Below are positions 9,539-17,757 of a stretch of 64,000 bases of DNA, piece after piece. The stretch is from Aquabacterium sp029268225 (GTDB taxonomy: Bacteria > Pseudomonadota > Gammaproteobacteria > Burkholderiales > Burkholderiaceae_C), in assembly GCF_037482285.1 (NCBI RefSeq), contig NZ_JBBEYB010000015.1:14099-78098 (forward strand). The letters run 5' to 3'. The translations under genes were made by a program, and so were the position numbers. The stretch's first letter is position 1. Each line of letters begins with the position of its first letter. The notes under the pieces were generated by a model. That model was not told the origin of the DNA. It was given only the letters and a program-made list of their open reading frames with translations, and searched no databases.

Positions 9539-10585
9539 TTACTTCTTCACGTAGATCTGGTCGAAGACGCCACCGTCACCGAAGTGCTCCTTTTGCACCT
9601 TGGTCCAGCCGCCCAGTTCGTCGATCTTGAACAGATTGACCTTCGGGTACTGCGCGGCGTACTTGGCAGCCACCTTCGGATCGGTCGGGCGGTAGTAGTT
9701 CTGAGCCGCGATGTCCTGACCTTGCGGCGAGTACAGGTATTCCAGGTAGGCCTGGGCCACGGCACGGGTGCCCTTCTTGTCGACCACCTTGTCGACCACC
9801 GTCACCGGAGGCTCGGCCAGGATGCTCAGCGGGGGCGCAATGATGTCGAACTTGTCCGGACCCAGCTCCTTGATGGCCAGCAGGGCTTCGTTTTCCCAGG
9901 CCAGCAGCACGTCACCAATGCCACGCTCGACGAAGGTGGTGGTCGAACCACGGGCACCGGAATCCAGCACCGGCACGTTGGCAAACAGCTTGCCCAGGAA
10001 CTCCTTGGCCTTGGCTTCGGATTTGGTCTTCTTCAGCTCATAGCCGTAGGCGGCCAGGTAGTTCCAGCGGGCCCCGCCCGAGGTCTTGGGGTTGGGCGTG
10101 ATGACGGCCACGCCGGGCTTGACCAGGTCGTCCCAAGTCTTGATGCCCTTGGGGTTGCCCTTGCGCACCAGGAACACGATGGTCGAGGTGTAGGGCGAGC
10201 TGTTGAGCTTCAGACGCTTTTGCCAGTCCTTGGCGATCAGGTTCTTCTCGGCGACGGCGTCGATGTCATATGCCAGCGCCAGCGTGACGACGTCGGCATC
10301 CAGGCCGTCGATGACCGAGCGGGCCTGCTTGCCCGAACCACCGTGCGAGGTCTTGATGGTGACGTTGTCACCGGTCTTGCTCTTCCAGTAGGACGAGAAG
10401 GCCTTGTTGTATTCCTGATAGAGCTCACGGGTCGGGTCGTACGACACGTTGAGCAGCTCGATGTCCTTGGCGTGGGCGGCCACAGGCGCCAGGGACCCGA
10501 GGGCCACCGTGGCAGTGAGGGCCAGCGAACTGACCACGCTCAGCAGGTGACGACGCGTAGAGGGGTGTTTGACAGAGCTCGACAT
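9539..10585 (-). CDS. Second periplasmic sulfate-binding protein (Sbp/CysP paralogue)
   Basis: A 348-residue paralogue of the protein at 8302-9327. It has a long signal peptide (about 1-38, with RRHLLSVVSSLALTATVALG and a cleavage region VAAHAKD), then the family start DIELLNVSYDPTRELYQEYN, SHGGSGKQARSVIDGL and NPKTSGGARWNYLAAYG. The ATG at 10585 (MSSSVKH) gives a normal secreted-protein N-terminus; the frame stays open further upstream but that part lacks protein-like sequence. It is transcribed alone, ending at the hairpin 9433-9466, so it can be regulated apart from the transporter. Two binding proteins per CysTWA permease (sulfate and thiosulfate) is a known arrangement in enterics; assigning that split here is inference. 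Confidence 0.93.
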   Translation of the reverse strand: MSSSVKHPSTRRHLLSVVSSLALTATVALGSLAPVAAHAKDIELLNVSYDPTRELYQEYNKAFSSYWKSKTGDNVTIKTSHGGSGKQARSVIDGLDADVVTLALAYDIDAVAEKNLIAKDWQKRLKLNSSPYTSTIVFLVRKGNPKGIKTWDDLVKPGVAVITPNPKTSGGARWNYLAAYGYELKKTKSEAKAKEFLGKLFANVPVLDSGARGSTTTFVERGIGDVLLAWENEALLAIKELGPDKFDIIAPPLSILAEPPVTVVDKVVDKKGTRAVAQAYLEYLYSPQGQDIAAQNYYRPTDPKVAAKYAAQYPKVNLFKIDELGGWTKVQKEHFGDGGVFDQIYVKK

Positions 10586-10607
10586 GGTGACAGCGGTGTG
10601 TTGTGAG

Positions 10608-10623
10608 ACAGTGGATTCACTGT
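10608..10623. promoter_or_regulatory. Inverted repeat upstream of the second sulfate-binding gene
   Basis: ACAGTG-GATT-CACTGT lies 23 nt upstream of the ATG at 10585. The arms are perfect. Its position at the transcription start region suggests an operator, but no regulator is identified. Confidence 0.35.
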
Positions 10624-10788
10624 AGAAAAACACCGATCTGTCGTGAACGAAGCAAATCGCCCATCCATATGCAGGCAACAACTTTGTGTACCCGCATATG
10701 CGCCGGGCGCAGCAGCGAGGGGTTGCCCCGCTGCGTGCACCGGTGCGCGCGCACGTGGATGCAGGTTCGCGCGCAGGTATGTGCCCGA

Positions 10789-11733
10789 TCAGCCCAGCGA
10801 GCGCGCAGCCATCACCTTGGCCAACTGGCTTTGCGACTGCGCCGAGCCGCTGGCCGGCACCAGCTCGCCGTGGCGATCGTCGATCTGCGCAAAGCGGGCG
10901 GCCACCTGCTCGGCCGCGTCGGCACCCTCCAGCACCACCGTGCCTTCGGTCAGCGTGATGTGCGAGGCCGCAAAGCCACCAGCGCCGGCACACAGGATGG
11001 CGCGGGTGGGGGCCTCCTCGCTGGCCAGGAAGACCACGCCGGGCGACACGCTCTCGGGCGTCAACAGGGCCAATACTGCCGGCGGCATCAGGTCTTCGGT
11101 CATGCGCGTGGCGGCGGTGGGTGCCAGGCAGTTGACGCGCACGTTGTACTTCTCGCCTTCCAGCGACAAGGTCTGCATCAGGCCTACGACGGCCATCTTG
11201 GCAGCGCCGTAATTGGCCTGACCGAAGTTGCCGAACAGACCCGACGACGAGGTCGTGAAGATGATGCGGCCGTAGTTCTGCGCCTTCATGATGTCCCACA
11301 CGGCCTTGGTCACATAGACGCTGCCCATCAGGTGCACATCGACCACCAGGCGGAAGTCGTCGAGCGTCATCTTCGAAAAGCTCTTGTCACGCAGGATGCC
11401 GGCGTTGTTGACCAGGATGTCGATGCGGCCCCACTCGGCCATCACCTGATCGACCATGGCTTGCACGCCGGCCGGGTCGGTCACCGAGCAACCGTTGGCC
11501 ATGGCCACACCACCGGCAGCACGGATCTCGGCCACCACGGCCTCGGCGGCGGCGCTGCTGCCGCCACTGCCATCACGGGCAGATCCCAGGTCGTTGACCA
11601 GCACCTTGGCGCCACGCGCAGCCAGTTGCAGGGCATGGCTGCGGCCCAGACCACCACCGGCACCGGTCACGATGGCCACGCGGCCGTCAAAACGCAGGCC
11701 GTCCTGCGAAGCGGAAGAAGACAGAGTGCTCAT
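10789..11733 (-). CDS. SDR-family NAD(P)-dependent oxidoreductase, hydroxyacyl-CoA dehydrogenase-like
   Basis: A 314-residue classical short-chain dehydrogenase. The nucleotide-binding motif TGAGGGLGRSHA is at about 22-33, NNAG at about 114-117, and the catalytic YGAAK follows a Ser-rich strand (TTSSSGLFGNFGQANYGAAK). The VLVNDLG segment after the first Rossmann unit and the long C-terminus resemble the dehydrogenase domain of multifunctional peroxisomal beta-oxidation enzyme type 2, which oxidises (3R)-hydroxyacyl-CoA. The substrate is therefore probably an acyl-CoA, but this is inferred from resemblance. It is divergent from the PF10118 gene. Confidence 0.85.
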   Translation of the reverse strand: MSTLSSSASQDGLRFDGRVAIVTGAGGGLGRSHALQLAARGAKVLVNDLGSARDGSGGSSAAAEAVVAEIRAAGGVAMANGCSVTDPAGVQAMVDQVMAEWGRIDILVNNAGILRDKSFSKMTLDDFRLVVDVHLMGSVYVTKAVWDIMKAQNYGRIIFTTSSSGLFGNFGQANYGAAKMAVVGLMQTLSLEGEKYNVRVNCLAPTAATRMTEDLMPPAVLALLTPESVSPGVVFLASEEAPTRAILCAGAGGFAASHITLTEGTVVLEGADAAEQVAARFAQIDDRHGELVPASGSAQSQSQLAKVMAARSLG

Positions 11734-11944
11734 GGGGGGATCTCGTTGGGGGGACGGTTGGAAACAAACGCAAGGGCCACATCATCGCTTAGCCCAGGCC
11801 CCGCGCAAACCCGGATTCCGCACATTGGAATCCACCAGGGAAATCGATAACGTGTCGCCGGCGATGCCCTGCTGTCGCGCGCCCAAACCAACGGACGGCG
11901 CCCGTCTTCCTAGACTGCCCACACAGACAAAACGGAGACTGGAC

Positions 11945-12826
11945 ATGAGCCACATCAAGAACCAAGGCCCCGGGGAGATCGTGCCCCGCGAGAAGCTCGA
12001 CTTCGGTCTGACCGCGCAGACCCCACGCTGGTGGTATGGCAACAAGCCCTTCCAGACCCGCGTTTTCGACGGCATGCAGGCCGCGTTTCCCGATGGTGAG
12101 CGCTACTTCATCACCAGTGTGCGCGCCTTCCGCCACCAGATCACTGACCCCAAACTGGCCGAGGACGTGAAGAACTTCATCCGTCAGGAAGGCCAGCATG
12201 GCATCGCCCACACACATTACAACGACCTGCTGCGCCAGCAGGGCTGCGATGTGGACACCATCCTGACCGAGGCCAAGGCCCTGTTCGATGGCTACACCCG
12301 GCGCTACTCGGCCAAGTACAACCTGGCACTGACCGCCGCGTTCGAGCACTTCACGGCCATGATGGCGCAGATGCTGTTTGCCACGCGCGACGCCATGGGC
12401 CCGGCCGACCCGCAGGTGCGCGCCCTGTGGGCCTGGCACGCCATCGAAGAGATGGAGCACAAGGCTGTGGCCTTCGACGTGATGCAGAAGGTGGCCAAAG
12501 TGGGTTACGTGATGCGCTGCGTGGCCATGACCCATGCGCTCTACAAGGTGGTGACCGACAGCATGCGCCTGACCAACCGCCTGCTCATGGGCGATGGCTT
12601 CTCACGCAGCCAACGCCTTTGGCTGTGCGTGAAGGGCGCATGGTGGCTGTACGGCTACAAGGGCCTGTTTGCGCGCAACACGGGCGCCATGCTGAGCTAC
12701 TACAAACCCGGCTTTCACCCCTGGCAGCATCAGGTCATCCACAGCTACCCGCTGTGGCGCCAGACCTATGAGCAAACCGGCAACCCGATGGCCGCCGGTG
12801 AGGCGATGTTCCAGGCAGCGCACTGA
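11945..12826 (+). CDS. PF10118 predicted metal-dependent hydrolase
   Basis: A 293-residue protein of the COG3687/PF10118 family, proposed to be a membrane-associated di-iron or metal hydrolase. Probable ligands are spread through helix motifs seen here: FIRQEGQHGIAHTHYN (about 78-93), AFEHFTAMMAQ, and WHAIEEMEHKAVAFDV (about 161-176), an E/EXXH arrangement like ferritin-type sites. The ATG at 11945 follows GGAGACTGGAC. Relatives are common in Burkholderiales next to acyl-CoA and lipid genes, which agrees with the divergent SDR gene. The reaction is unknown. Confidence 0.82.
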   Translation: MSHIKNQGPGEIVPREKLDFGLTAQTPRWWYGNKPFQTRVFDGMQAAFPDGERYFITSVRAFRHQITDPKLAEDVKNFIRQEGQHGIAHTHYNDLLRQQGCDVDTILTEAKALFDGYTRRYSAKYNLALTAAFEHFTAMMAQMLFATRDAMGPADPQVRALWAWHAIEEMEHKAVAFDVMQKVAKVGYVMRCVAMTHALYKVVTDSMRLTNRLLMGDGFSRSQRLWLCVKGAWWLYGYKGLFARNTGAMLSYYKPGFHPWQHQVIHSYPLWRQTYEQTGNPMAAGEAMFQAAH

Positions 12827-12847
12827 GGTGCAGCCCACTCGTACGCC

Positions 12848-13444
12848 TCACCCGCGCACGATCGCGCCAATCGTGCGCAGAATCAGCCTGATGTCCAGCC
12901 ACACCGAGGCCTGATCCACATAGCTGGCGGCCAGCGCCAGCTTGTGGGGCAGCACCTCGTCGATGTAGGCGCGCTCGGGGTCTGCGGCACGTGCCAGCAC
13001 GGCGCTCTCGTCGCGGTATTCGATGGACGCAATGTCGGTGATGCCCGGGCGCACCGACAGCACCTTGTCGCGCAAGGCCGCCGGGTAATGCGCCACATAG
13101 CGTGGCACCTCGGGGCGCGGGCCGACCAGGCTCATGGTGCCCTGCCATACATCGATCAACTGCGGCAACTCGTCGAGCTTGCTGGCGCGCAAGAACTGCC
13201 CCACCCGCGTGATGCGCCGATCGGCGCCCACGGTGATCTGCAAACCGCTGCCTGCCGGGTCGTGGCGCATGGTGCGGAACTTGTGGATGCGAAACGGCAC
13301 ACCGAAGCGCCCTACCCGCTCCTGCCGGAAAAACACCGGGCCCGGCGAGTCCAGCTTGACCGCCAGCGCGATCAAGATCAGCAGCGGCCCCAGCGCCAGC
13401 AGGCCCAGGGACGACATCAGCACATCAAACAGCCGCTTGCTCAT
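12848..13444 (-). CDS. Undecaprenyl-phosphate sugar-phosphate transferase (WcaJ/PglC type)
   Basis: A 198-residue bacterial sugar transferase. An N-terminal hydrophobic hairpin (about 10-30) is followed by the family motifs PGPVFFRQERVG, FRIHKFRTM, SKLDELPQLIDVWQG, SLVGPRPEVP and RPGITDIASI. It is the short, PglC-like catalytic form without the large membrane domain of WcaJ. It should transfer a sugar-1-phosphate to undecaprenyl phosphate and so start the repeat unit built by the neighbouring glycosyltransferases. It is the last gene of the minus-strand polysaccharide cluster, 30 nt after the aminotransferase. Confidence 0.93.
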   Translation of the reverse strand: MSKRLFDVLMSSLGLLALGPLLILIALAVKLDSPGPVFFRQERVGRFGVPFRIHKFRTMRHDPAGSGLQITVGADRRITRVGQFLRASKLDELPQLIDVWQGTMSLVGPRPEVPRYVAHYPAALRDKVLSVRPGITDIASIEYRDESAVLARAADPERAYIDEVLPHKLALAASYVDQASVWLDIRLILRTIGAIVRG

Positions 13445-13474
13445 CGCGCAGTCAAGATCAAGGTCACGTGCACT

Positions 13475-14653
13475 TCAAAGGCCACAGGCCTTGCGCACCG
13501 CGGTGATGACGCGCTCCACGTCCTCGTCCGTCATGCGGGTGTACAGCGGCAGGGTCACCATGCGCTCGTAGGCCTTCTGGCTGTGCGGGAACTGCTCGGG
13601 CTTGAGGTCGTAGCGCTCCTTCCAGTACGGGTGCAGGTGCAGCGGGATGTAGTGCACGCTCACGCCAATGCCATCGGCAAACAGGCTGTCGATCAGCTGG
13701 TCGCGGTTGATCGTGGCCTCGTCGCTCAGGCGCACCACATACAGGTGCCACGAGTGCAGATCGCCTGCGTGCACCGGGCGCGGGGGCAGAAGCAGCGGCA
13801 AGTCGGCAAGCGCCTCGTCATAGCGCGCGGCGATCTGCTCACGACGGCTCTGGAAGCCTGGCAGGCGCTTGAGCTGGTGCAGGCCCATGGCCGCCGCGAT
13901 ATCGGTCAGGTTGTACTTGAAGCCGGGCGCGACGATCTCGTAGTACCAGCTCGGCACCTTGGCGGTGAAGCGGTCGAAGGCATCGCGGTTGATGCCGTGC
14001 AGGCGCATGACCTTGGCGCGCGCCGCCAGCGCCGCATCGCGCGTCACCAGCATGCCGCCCTCACCCGTCGTCATGGTCTTGTTGGCGTAGAAGCTGAACA
14101 CCACGGCATCGCTGTGCAGGGTGCCAATGCGTTGCCCCTTCCAGGTGGTCGGCAGCGCATGGGCTGCGTCTTCCACCACTTTCAGGCCGTGCTTCTGTGC
14201 AATGGCGTGGATGGCGTCCATGTCCACCGACAGACCGGCATAGTGCACCGGCATCAGCGCCTTGGTCCGCGGGGTGATGGCCGCTTCAATGGCAGCGGGG
14301 TCGATGTTGAGCGTGGCCGGATCGATGTCCACCAGCCTCACGTCGGCGCCCAGGTAGCGCACCACCTCGGCGGTGGCGGTGAAGGTGTGCGTCGTGGTGA
14401 TCACCTCGTCACCAGGGCCGATGCCCAAGGCCTCCAGCGCCAGATGCAGGCCGGCGGTGGCCGAGTTCACTGCAATCGCCTGCAGACTGGCGTCGCCCAG
14501 GTAATCGACAAAGGCCTGCTCGAACAAGCGGGCCTTGGGGCCGGTGGTGACCCAGCCGGAACGCAGGGTGTCCACCACTTCCGCGATTTCTTCCTCGCCG
14601 ATTTCGGGCAAGGCAAAGGGCAGGAAGGGCTGCGAGGCAGAAGCTGAACTCAT
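13475..14653 (-). CDS. DegT/DnrJ/EryC1/StrS-family sugar aminotransferase
   Basis: A 392-residue PLP enzyme that aminates a nucleotide-linked keto-sugar. Seen here are the GWVTTGPKARLFEQ start region, NSATAGLHLALEALGIGPGDEVITT in parts, VVEDAAHALP with the PLP-ring Asp, and the Schiff-base lysine in FSFYANKTMTTGEGGML. The match to ArnB/PseC-like members is good, but the sugar cannot be told from sequence alone. The neighbouring PglC-like transferase makes a UDP-diamino- or 4-amino-sugar pathway plausible. It lies within the polysaccharide operon. Confidence 0.92.
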   Translation of the reverse strand: MSSASASQPFLPFALPEIGEEEIAEVVDTLRSGWVTTGPKARLFEQAFVDYLGDASLQAIAVNSATAGLHLALEALGIGPGDEVITTTHTFTATAEVVRYLGADVRLVDIDPATLNIDPAAIEAAITPRTKALMPVHYAGLSVDMDAIHAIAQKHGLKVVEDAAHALPTTWKGQRIGTLHSDAVVFSFYANKTMTTGEGGMLVTRDAALAARAKVMRLHGINRDAFDRFTAKVPSWYYEIVAPGFKYNLTDIAAAMGLHQLKRLPGFQSRREQIAARYDEALADLPLLLPPRPVHAGDLHSWHLYVVRLSDEATINRDQLIDSLFADGIGVSVHYIPLHLHPYWKERYDLKPEQFPHSQKAYERMVTLPLYTRMTDEDVERVITAVRKACGL

Positions 14654-14674
14654 GGGAATCTCACTGAAAACAGG

Positions 14675-15790
14675 TCAACGCGTCAGGCGACCGAAAGCCG
14701 GATCGGGGCGGCGGCGCACCAGGGCGTCCCACCAGCCTCGGATCGACCCCAGACCGTAACCAAAATGATAGGCGGCGATGACATCGGGCAGTTGCCAGCG
14801 CAGATCGCGCCCCTGCTCGCGGGCGATGCGCCAGCTGATCCAGAACACCGCCGTGCCATACAGCCAGCCCTGCAACAAGGCCAGCGTAGCGGCCGCGGTC
14901 ACCACCACGGTCAAGGTCTCGCGCAGCCCCGGTGACAGCGGCACCCACATCAAGGCCGGCACCCCGATCACGGTCACCAGCAAGAGCAGAATCAGCGCGG
15001 CCACAAACAGCCCCGGAATCAGGTGACGCAAGGCCGCCGCCTGCCCGTGCTTGAGCATCACAAACGGCTTCCAGTAACCGTACTGGCGGTACTGGCGGAA
15101 CACGTCCATCTTGCTGGCCCGCGGGAAGTAGGTCGAGTGGATGGACGACGATTGCCAGATGCGGCCGCCCCCCTTGTGGATGCGCAGGTTGTGCTCATCG
15201 TCCTGATTGCGCACCAGGTTTTCGTCGAAGCCGCCGAAACGCTCGAAGGTGGCGCGGGGCCAGGACCCGAGGTACACCGTGTCCACTTCACCGTTGTAGG
15301 CCAGGTCACGCGACAGCGCCCCACCGGCCACCAGGCGAGACTGGAACGCCGCGGCCACCGCCCGTTGCACCACCGCCGCCGGCCCGCTCTCGCCCTGCGC
15401 CCGCCAGGGTCCGCCCACGTTGTCGGCGCCAGTTTCCTGCCACACGGCCAGGCAGCGCGCGATGTAGTCGGGGGCGTACACCGTGTGCACGTCCAGGCGC
15501 ACGATGAACTCGCCGTGGCTGGCCTCGATGCAGCGGTTCAGGCCGCACGAGACGATGCGCCCGGGATTGTCGATCATGTGAAAGCGCGCATCCTGCGCAC
15601 ACCAGGCGCTCAGGCGCTCGCGCGTGCCGTCGTCACTCAGGCCATCGGCCACCCACACTTCCAGCGTCCAGCCCTCGGGCACCTGCTGCGCGGCCACGCT
15701 GCGGCAGAAGGCCTCGATGTGGTCGCGCTCGTTGCGGCACGGCACGATGACGGAGACGATGCGGGCATCAGGCATGGGCGGCAGGGGCAT
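14675..15790 (-). CDS. Glycosyltransferase family 2 with C-terminal membrane segments
   Basis: A 371-residue GT-A glycosyltransferase. It opens with IVSVIVPCRNERDHIEAFCRS and has the ADGLSDDGT strand, the DVHT metal-site region (RLDVHTVYAPDYI) and RNQDDEHNLRI in the acceptor region. Two or three hydrophobic segments lie near the C-terminus (about 265-345), which should anchor it on the cytoplasmic face. The ATG at 15790 is used; a TTG at 15817 would add nine residues, and neither has a strong ribosome site. It follows the GT4 gene by about 28 nt and is probably cotranscribed. Confidence 0.88.
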   Translation of the reverse strand: MPLPPMPDARIVSVIVPCRNERDHIEAFCRSVAAQQVPEGWTLEVWVADGLSDDGTRERLSAWCAQDARFHMIDNPGRIVSCGLNRCIEASHGEFIVRLDVHTVYAPDYIARCLAVWQETGADNVGGPWRAQGESGPAAVVQRAVAAAFQSRLVAGGALSRDLAYNGEVDTVYLGSWPRATFERFGGFDENLVRNQDDEHNLRIHKGGGRIWQSSSIHSTYFPRASKMDVFRQYRQYGYWKPFVMLKHGQAAALRHLIPGLFVAALILLLLVTVIGVPALMWVPLSPGLRETLTVVVTAAATLALLQGWLYGTAVFWISWRIAREQGRDLRWQLPDVIAAYHFGYGLGSIRGWWDALVRRRPDPAFGRLTR

Positions 15791-15818
15791 CAAAGGTGGC
15801 GAGGTAGCGGCAGGCAAA

Positions 15819-16994
15819 TCAGGTGCGCTCGGCCGGACGACGGCGCGCCAAGCGGGGCGTCAGCGGGTGCAGCACGCGCTGGTACAGGCGCCACATCGCG
15901 TCCATCTGTCCCCGGCGAGAGGCCTCGCGCTCGATGCGCGCATGGTTGTGCTGGCCCCTCTGCGCCGCCTGCTCAGGTTGATCGTGCACTTGCAGCAGGG
16001 CCTGGGTCAGAGCATCGACATCGCGCACCGGCACGATCCAGCCGCCTTGTTCGTCGATCCACTGGCGGTTGGCCGGCAGGTCAGAGGCGATGATGGGCAG
16101 GCCGCAGGCCATGGATTCGAGCACCGACACCGAAGTGGCATCGCTGGTGGGCACCGACACCGACACGCGGCTGCGCTGGATGGCGGCCACCATGGCCGCA
16201 TCGCCCACCCGACCGTGGAACTGCACATGATCCTGCACGCCCAGGTGTTTGACCTTCAGCTCCAACTCGGCCTGCTGCAAGCCCCCGCCCAACAGGTGCA
16301 AGGTCATCTGCGTGTCCGGTCGCTCGGCCACGACACGGGCGAATGCCTCGATGATGACGTCGATGTTGTAGTTGGGCTCCCAGGTGCGCAGGCTCACCAC
16401 CTCGAAGCCGTCCGCGGGCTGGGCCGGCACGAACTTGTCCGTGTCGGCGCCCCACAGAATCTGGTGACAGGGACCAGCCGGGTGGTAACGCGCGATCTCG
16501 TCGATCATGTCCATCGAATCGGCCGTGACCAGGTCGGCATGGTGCATGGACCAGGCCACCACCATGCGCATCAGGCGGCTCTGCCGCGGCGTGACCAGGA
16601 TGTCGCTGCCCCAGGCCGTCAGCACCTTGGGCAGGCTCAACCCACATGCCGTGGCCCACAGGCCGTACGAGGTCACATAGTGGCCATGCACCAAGTTCGG
16701 CTGGAAACGCGCCGCCACCTCGCGCGCCACCCGGCGCACCTGCGGCAAGGCCGTGAACCAGCTCAGCTTGTCGGCGCCCGGCGCCACGGCGATCACCTCT
16801 TCGGCACCCGGCACCTCGGCCGGCTGGCGCGTGATGACCACCGCGCGCGCGCCACGCTCGGCCACGGCGGCCACCCAGCGACGCGTGTGCACGCTCGACG
16901 CATCGGCGAAGAACAGGATGCGCACGCCCTCGTCCGCCTGGCCCGTGGCCTGCGCCGAATTCACCTTGCCCACCGAACTCACCTGGGTCGTCAT
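15819..16994 (-). CDS. Glycosyltransferase family 4
   Basis: A 391-residue GT-B glycosyltransferase. The N-terminal half carries ILFFADASSVHTRRWV and a HGHYVTSYG segment. The C-terminal half has the donor-site motif VSVPTSDATSVSVLESMACGLPIIASD with the E-X7-E pattern of retaining GT4 enzymes. It overlaps the acyltransferase gene by 4 nt (ATGA), so the two are translationally coupled. Donor and acceptor sugars are unknown; it presumably adds a residue to the lipid-linked repeat unit. Confidence 0.92.
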   Translation of the reverse strand: MTTQVSSVGKVNSAQATGQADEGVRILFFADASSVHTRRWVAAVAERGARAVVITRQPAEVPGAEEVIAVAPGADKLSWFTALPQVRRVAREVAARFQPNLVHGHYVTSYGLWATACGLSLPKVLTAWGSDILVTPRQSRLMRMVVAWSMHHADLVTADSMDMIDEIARYHPAGPCHQILWGADTDKFVPAQPADGFEVVSLRTWEPNYNIDVIIEAFARVVAERPDTQMTLHLLGGGLQQAELELKVKHLGVQDHVQFHGRVGDAAMVAAIQRSRVSVSVPTSDATSVSVLESMACGLPIIASDLPANRQWIDEQGGWIVPVRDVDALTQALLQVHDQPEQAAQRGQHNHARIEREASRRGQMDAMWRLYQRVLHPLTPRLARRRPAERT

Positions 16995-17650
16995 GCCTGT
17001 TCCTTCTGCGCGGTGCCCGCCTCAGCCCCGCCATTCAAGGCCCGGCGCAAATGGTCCTTGCCGGCCCACTGCGCATACAGCGCCTGCAACTCAGGATGGC
17101 GCAGCAACAGCGCCCGGTCCAGCTCGCGGGTGTCGCCCACCACCTCGGCGCGCTTGCCTTGCTCGCGCGTGGCCACGATCGCAAAGTCCGGCACGCTGCC
17201 CGACACAAAGCTGAAGCCCTGCACGATCACACCCTTGCCCACCTGGGCACCAGGCGCGATCACACTGTGCGGCCCGATGAAGCTGTACGCCCCGATGCGG
17301 GTCGCCTTGCGCACGTAACCCTGGGGGTTGGGGTCGGTCGCATAGCGACGTCCCATCACCCGCACCGCCTGGTGGCTGGAATGGCTGAGGATGGAGGCGT
17401 AGTTGGTCACCTGCACGCCTTCTTCGATCAGCAGCCCATTGGAGCCGTCGATGCGGTTGAAGTGCCCGATGAAGACATGGTCTTGCAAGACCAGCTTGTC
17501 TCGCCCTTCGACACAGCTGTGCGTGCTGACCCGCGTGTGCGGGCACCAGCTGCCATCGGCATTGCGCCAGCCATAGACGATGCGCGGACCAGTGAAGGCC
17601 GCGAGCACGCGCACGACAGGGTGTTTGAGTCGCTGGATCAGGACCGACAT
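16991..17650 (-). CDS. Left-handed beta-helix (hexapeptide) acyltransferase
   Basis: A 219-residue acyltransferase of the trimeric hexapeptide-repeat type. Imperfect [IV]-G-X4 turns run through about residues 50-165 (DHVFIGHFNRIDG, TRIGAYSFIGPHSVIAPGAQVGKGVIVQG), and SHSSHQAV has the His expected for catalysis. It probably O- or N-acetylates a sugar of the polysaccharide, next to the aminotransferase and GT genes. The ATG at 17650 (MSVLIQRLKHP) is chosen because upstream in-frame sequence is not protein-like. It overlaps GT4 by 4 nt. Confidence 0.86.
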   Translation of the reverse strand: MSVLIQRLKHPVVRVLAAFTGPRIVYGWRNADGSWCPHTRVSTHSCVEGRDKLVLQDHVFIGHFNRIDGSNGLLIEEGVQVTNYASILSHSSHQAVRVMGRRYATDPNPQGYVRKATRIGAYSFIGPHSVIAPGAQVGKGVIVQGFSFVSGSVPDFAIVATREQGKRAEVVGDTRELDRALLLRHPELQALYAQWAGKDHLRRALNGGAEAGTAQKEQA

Positions 17651-17757
17651 GGGGGAAGTGGATGGCCTCGTCAACCCGCTATTGTCCCCGATCCACGTCC
17701 TCTCCCAGCCCTCTGCCCCCTGAAGGACGGGCTGGGCGCCCTCCGCGGGCCCCGTGC

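Noticed and set aside
10586..11299. Upstream extension of the second sulfate-binding protein
   Set aside because: The extension has no signal peptide or family similarity and overlaps the SDR gene; the ATG at 10585 opens a clean signal sequence.
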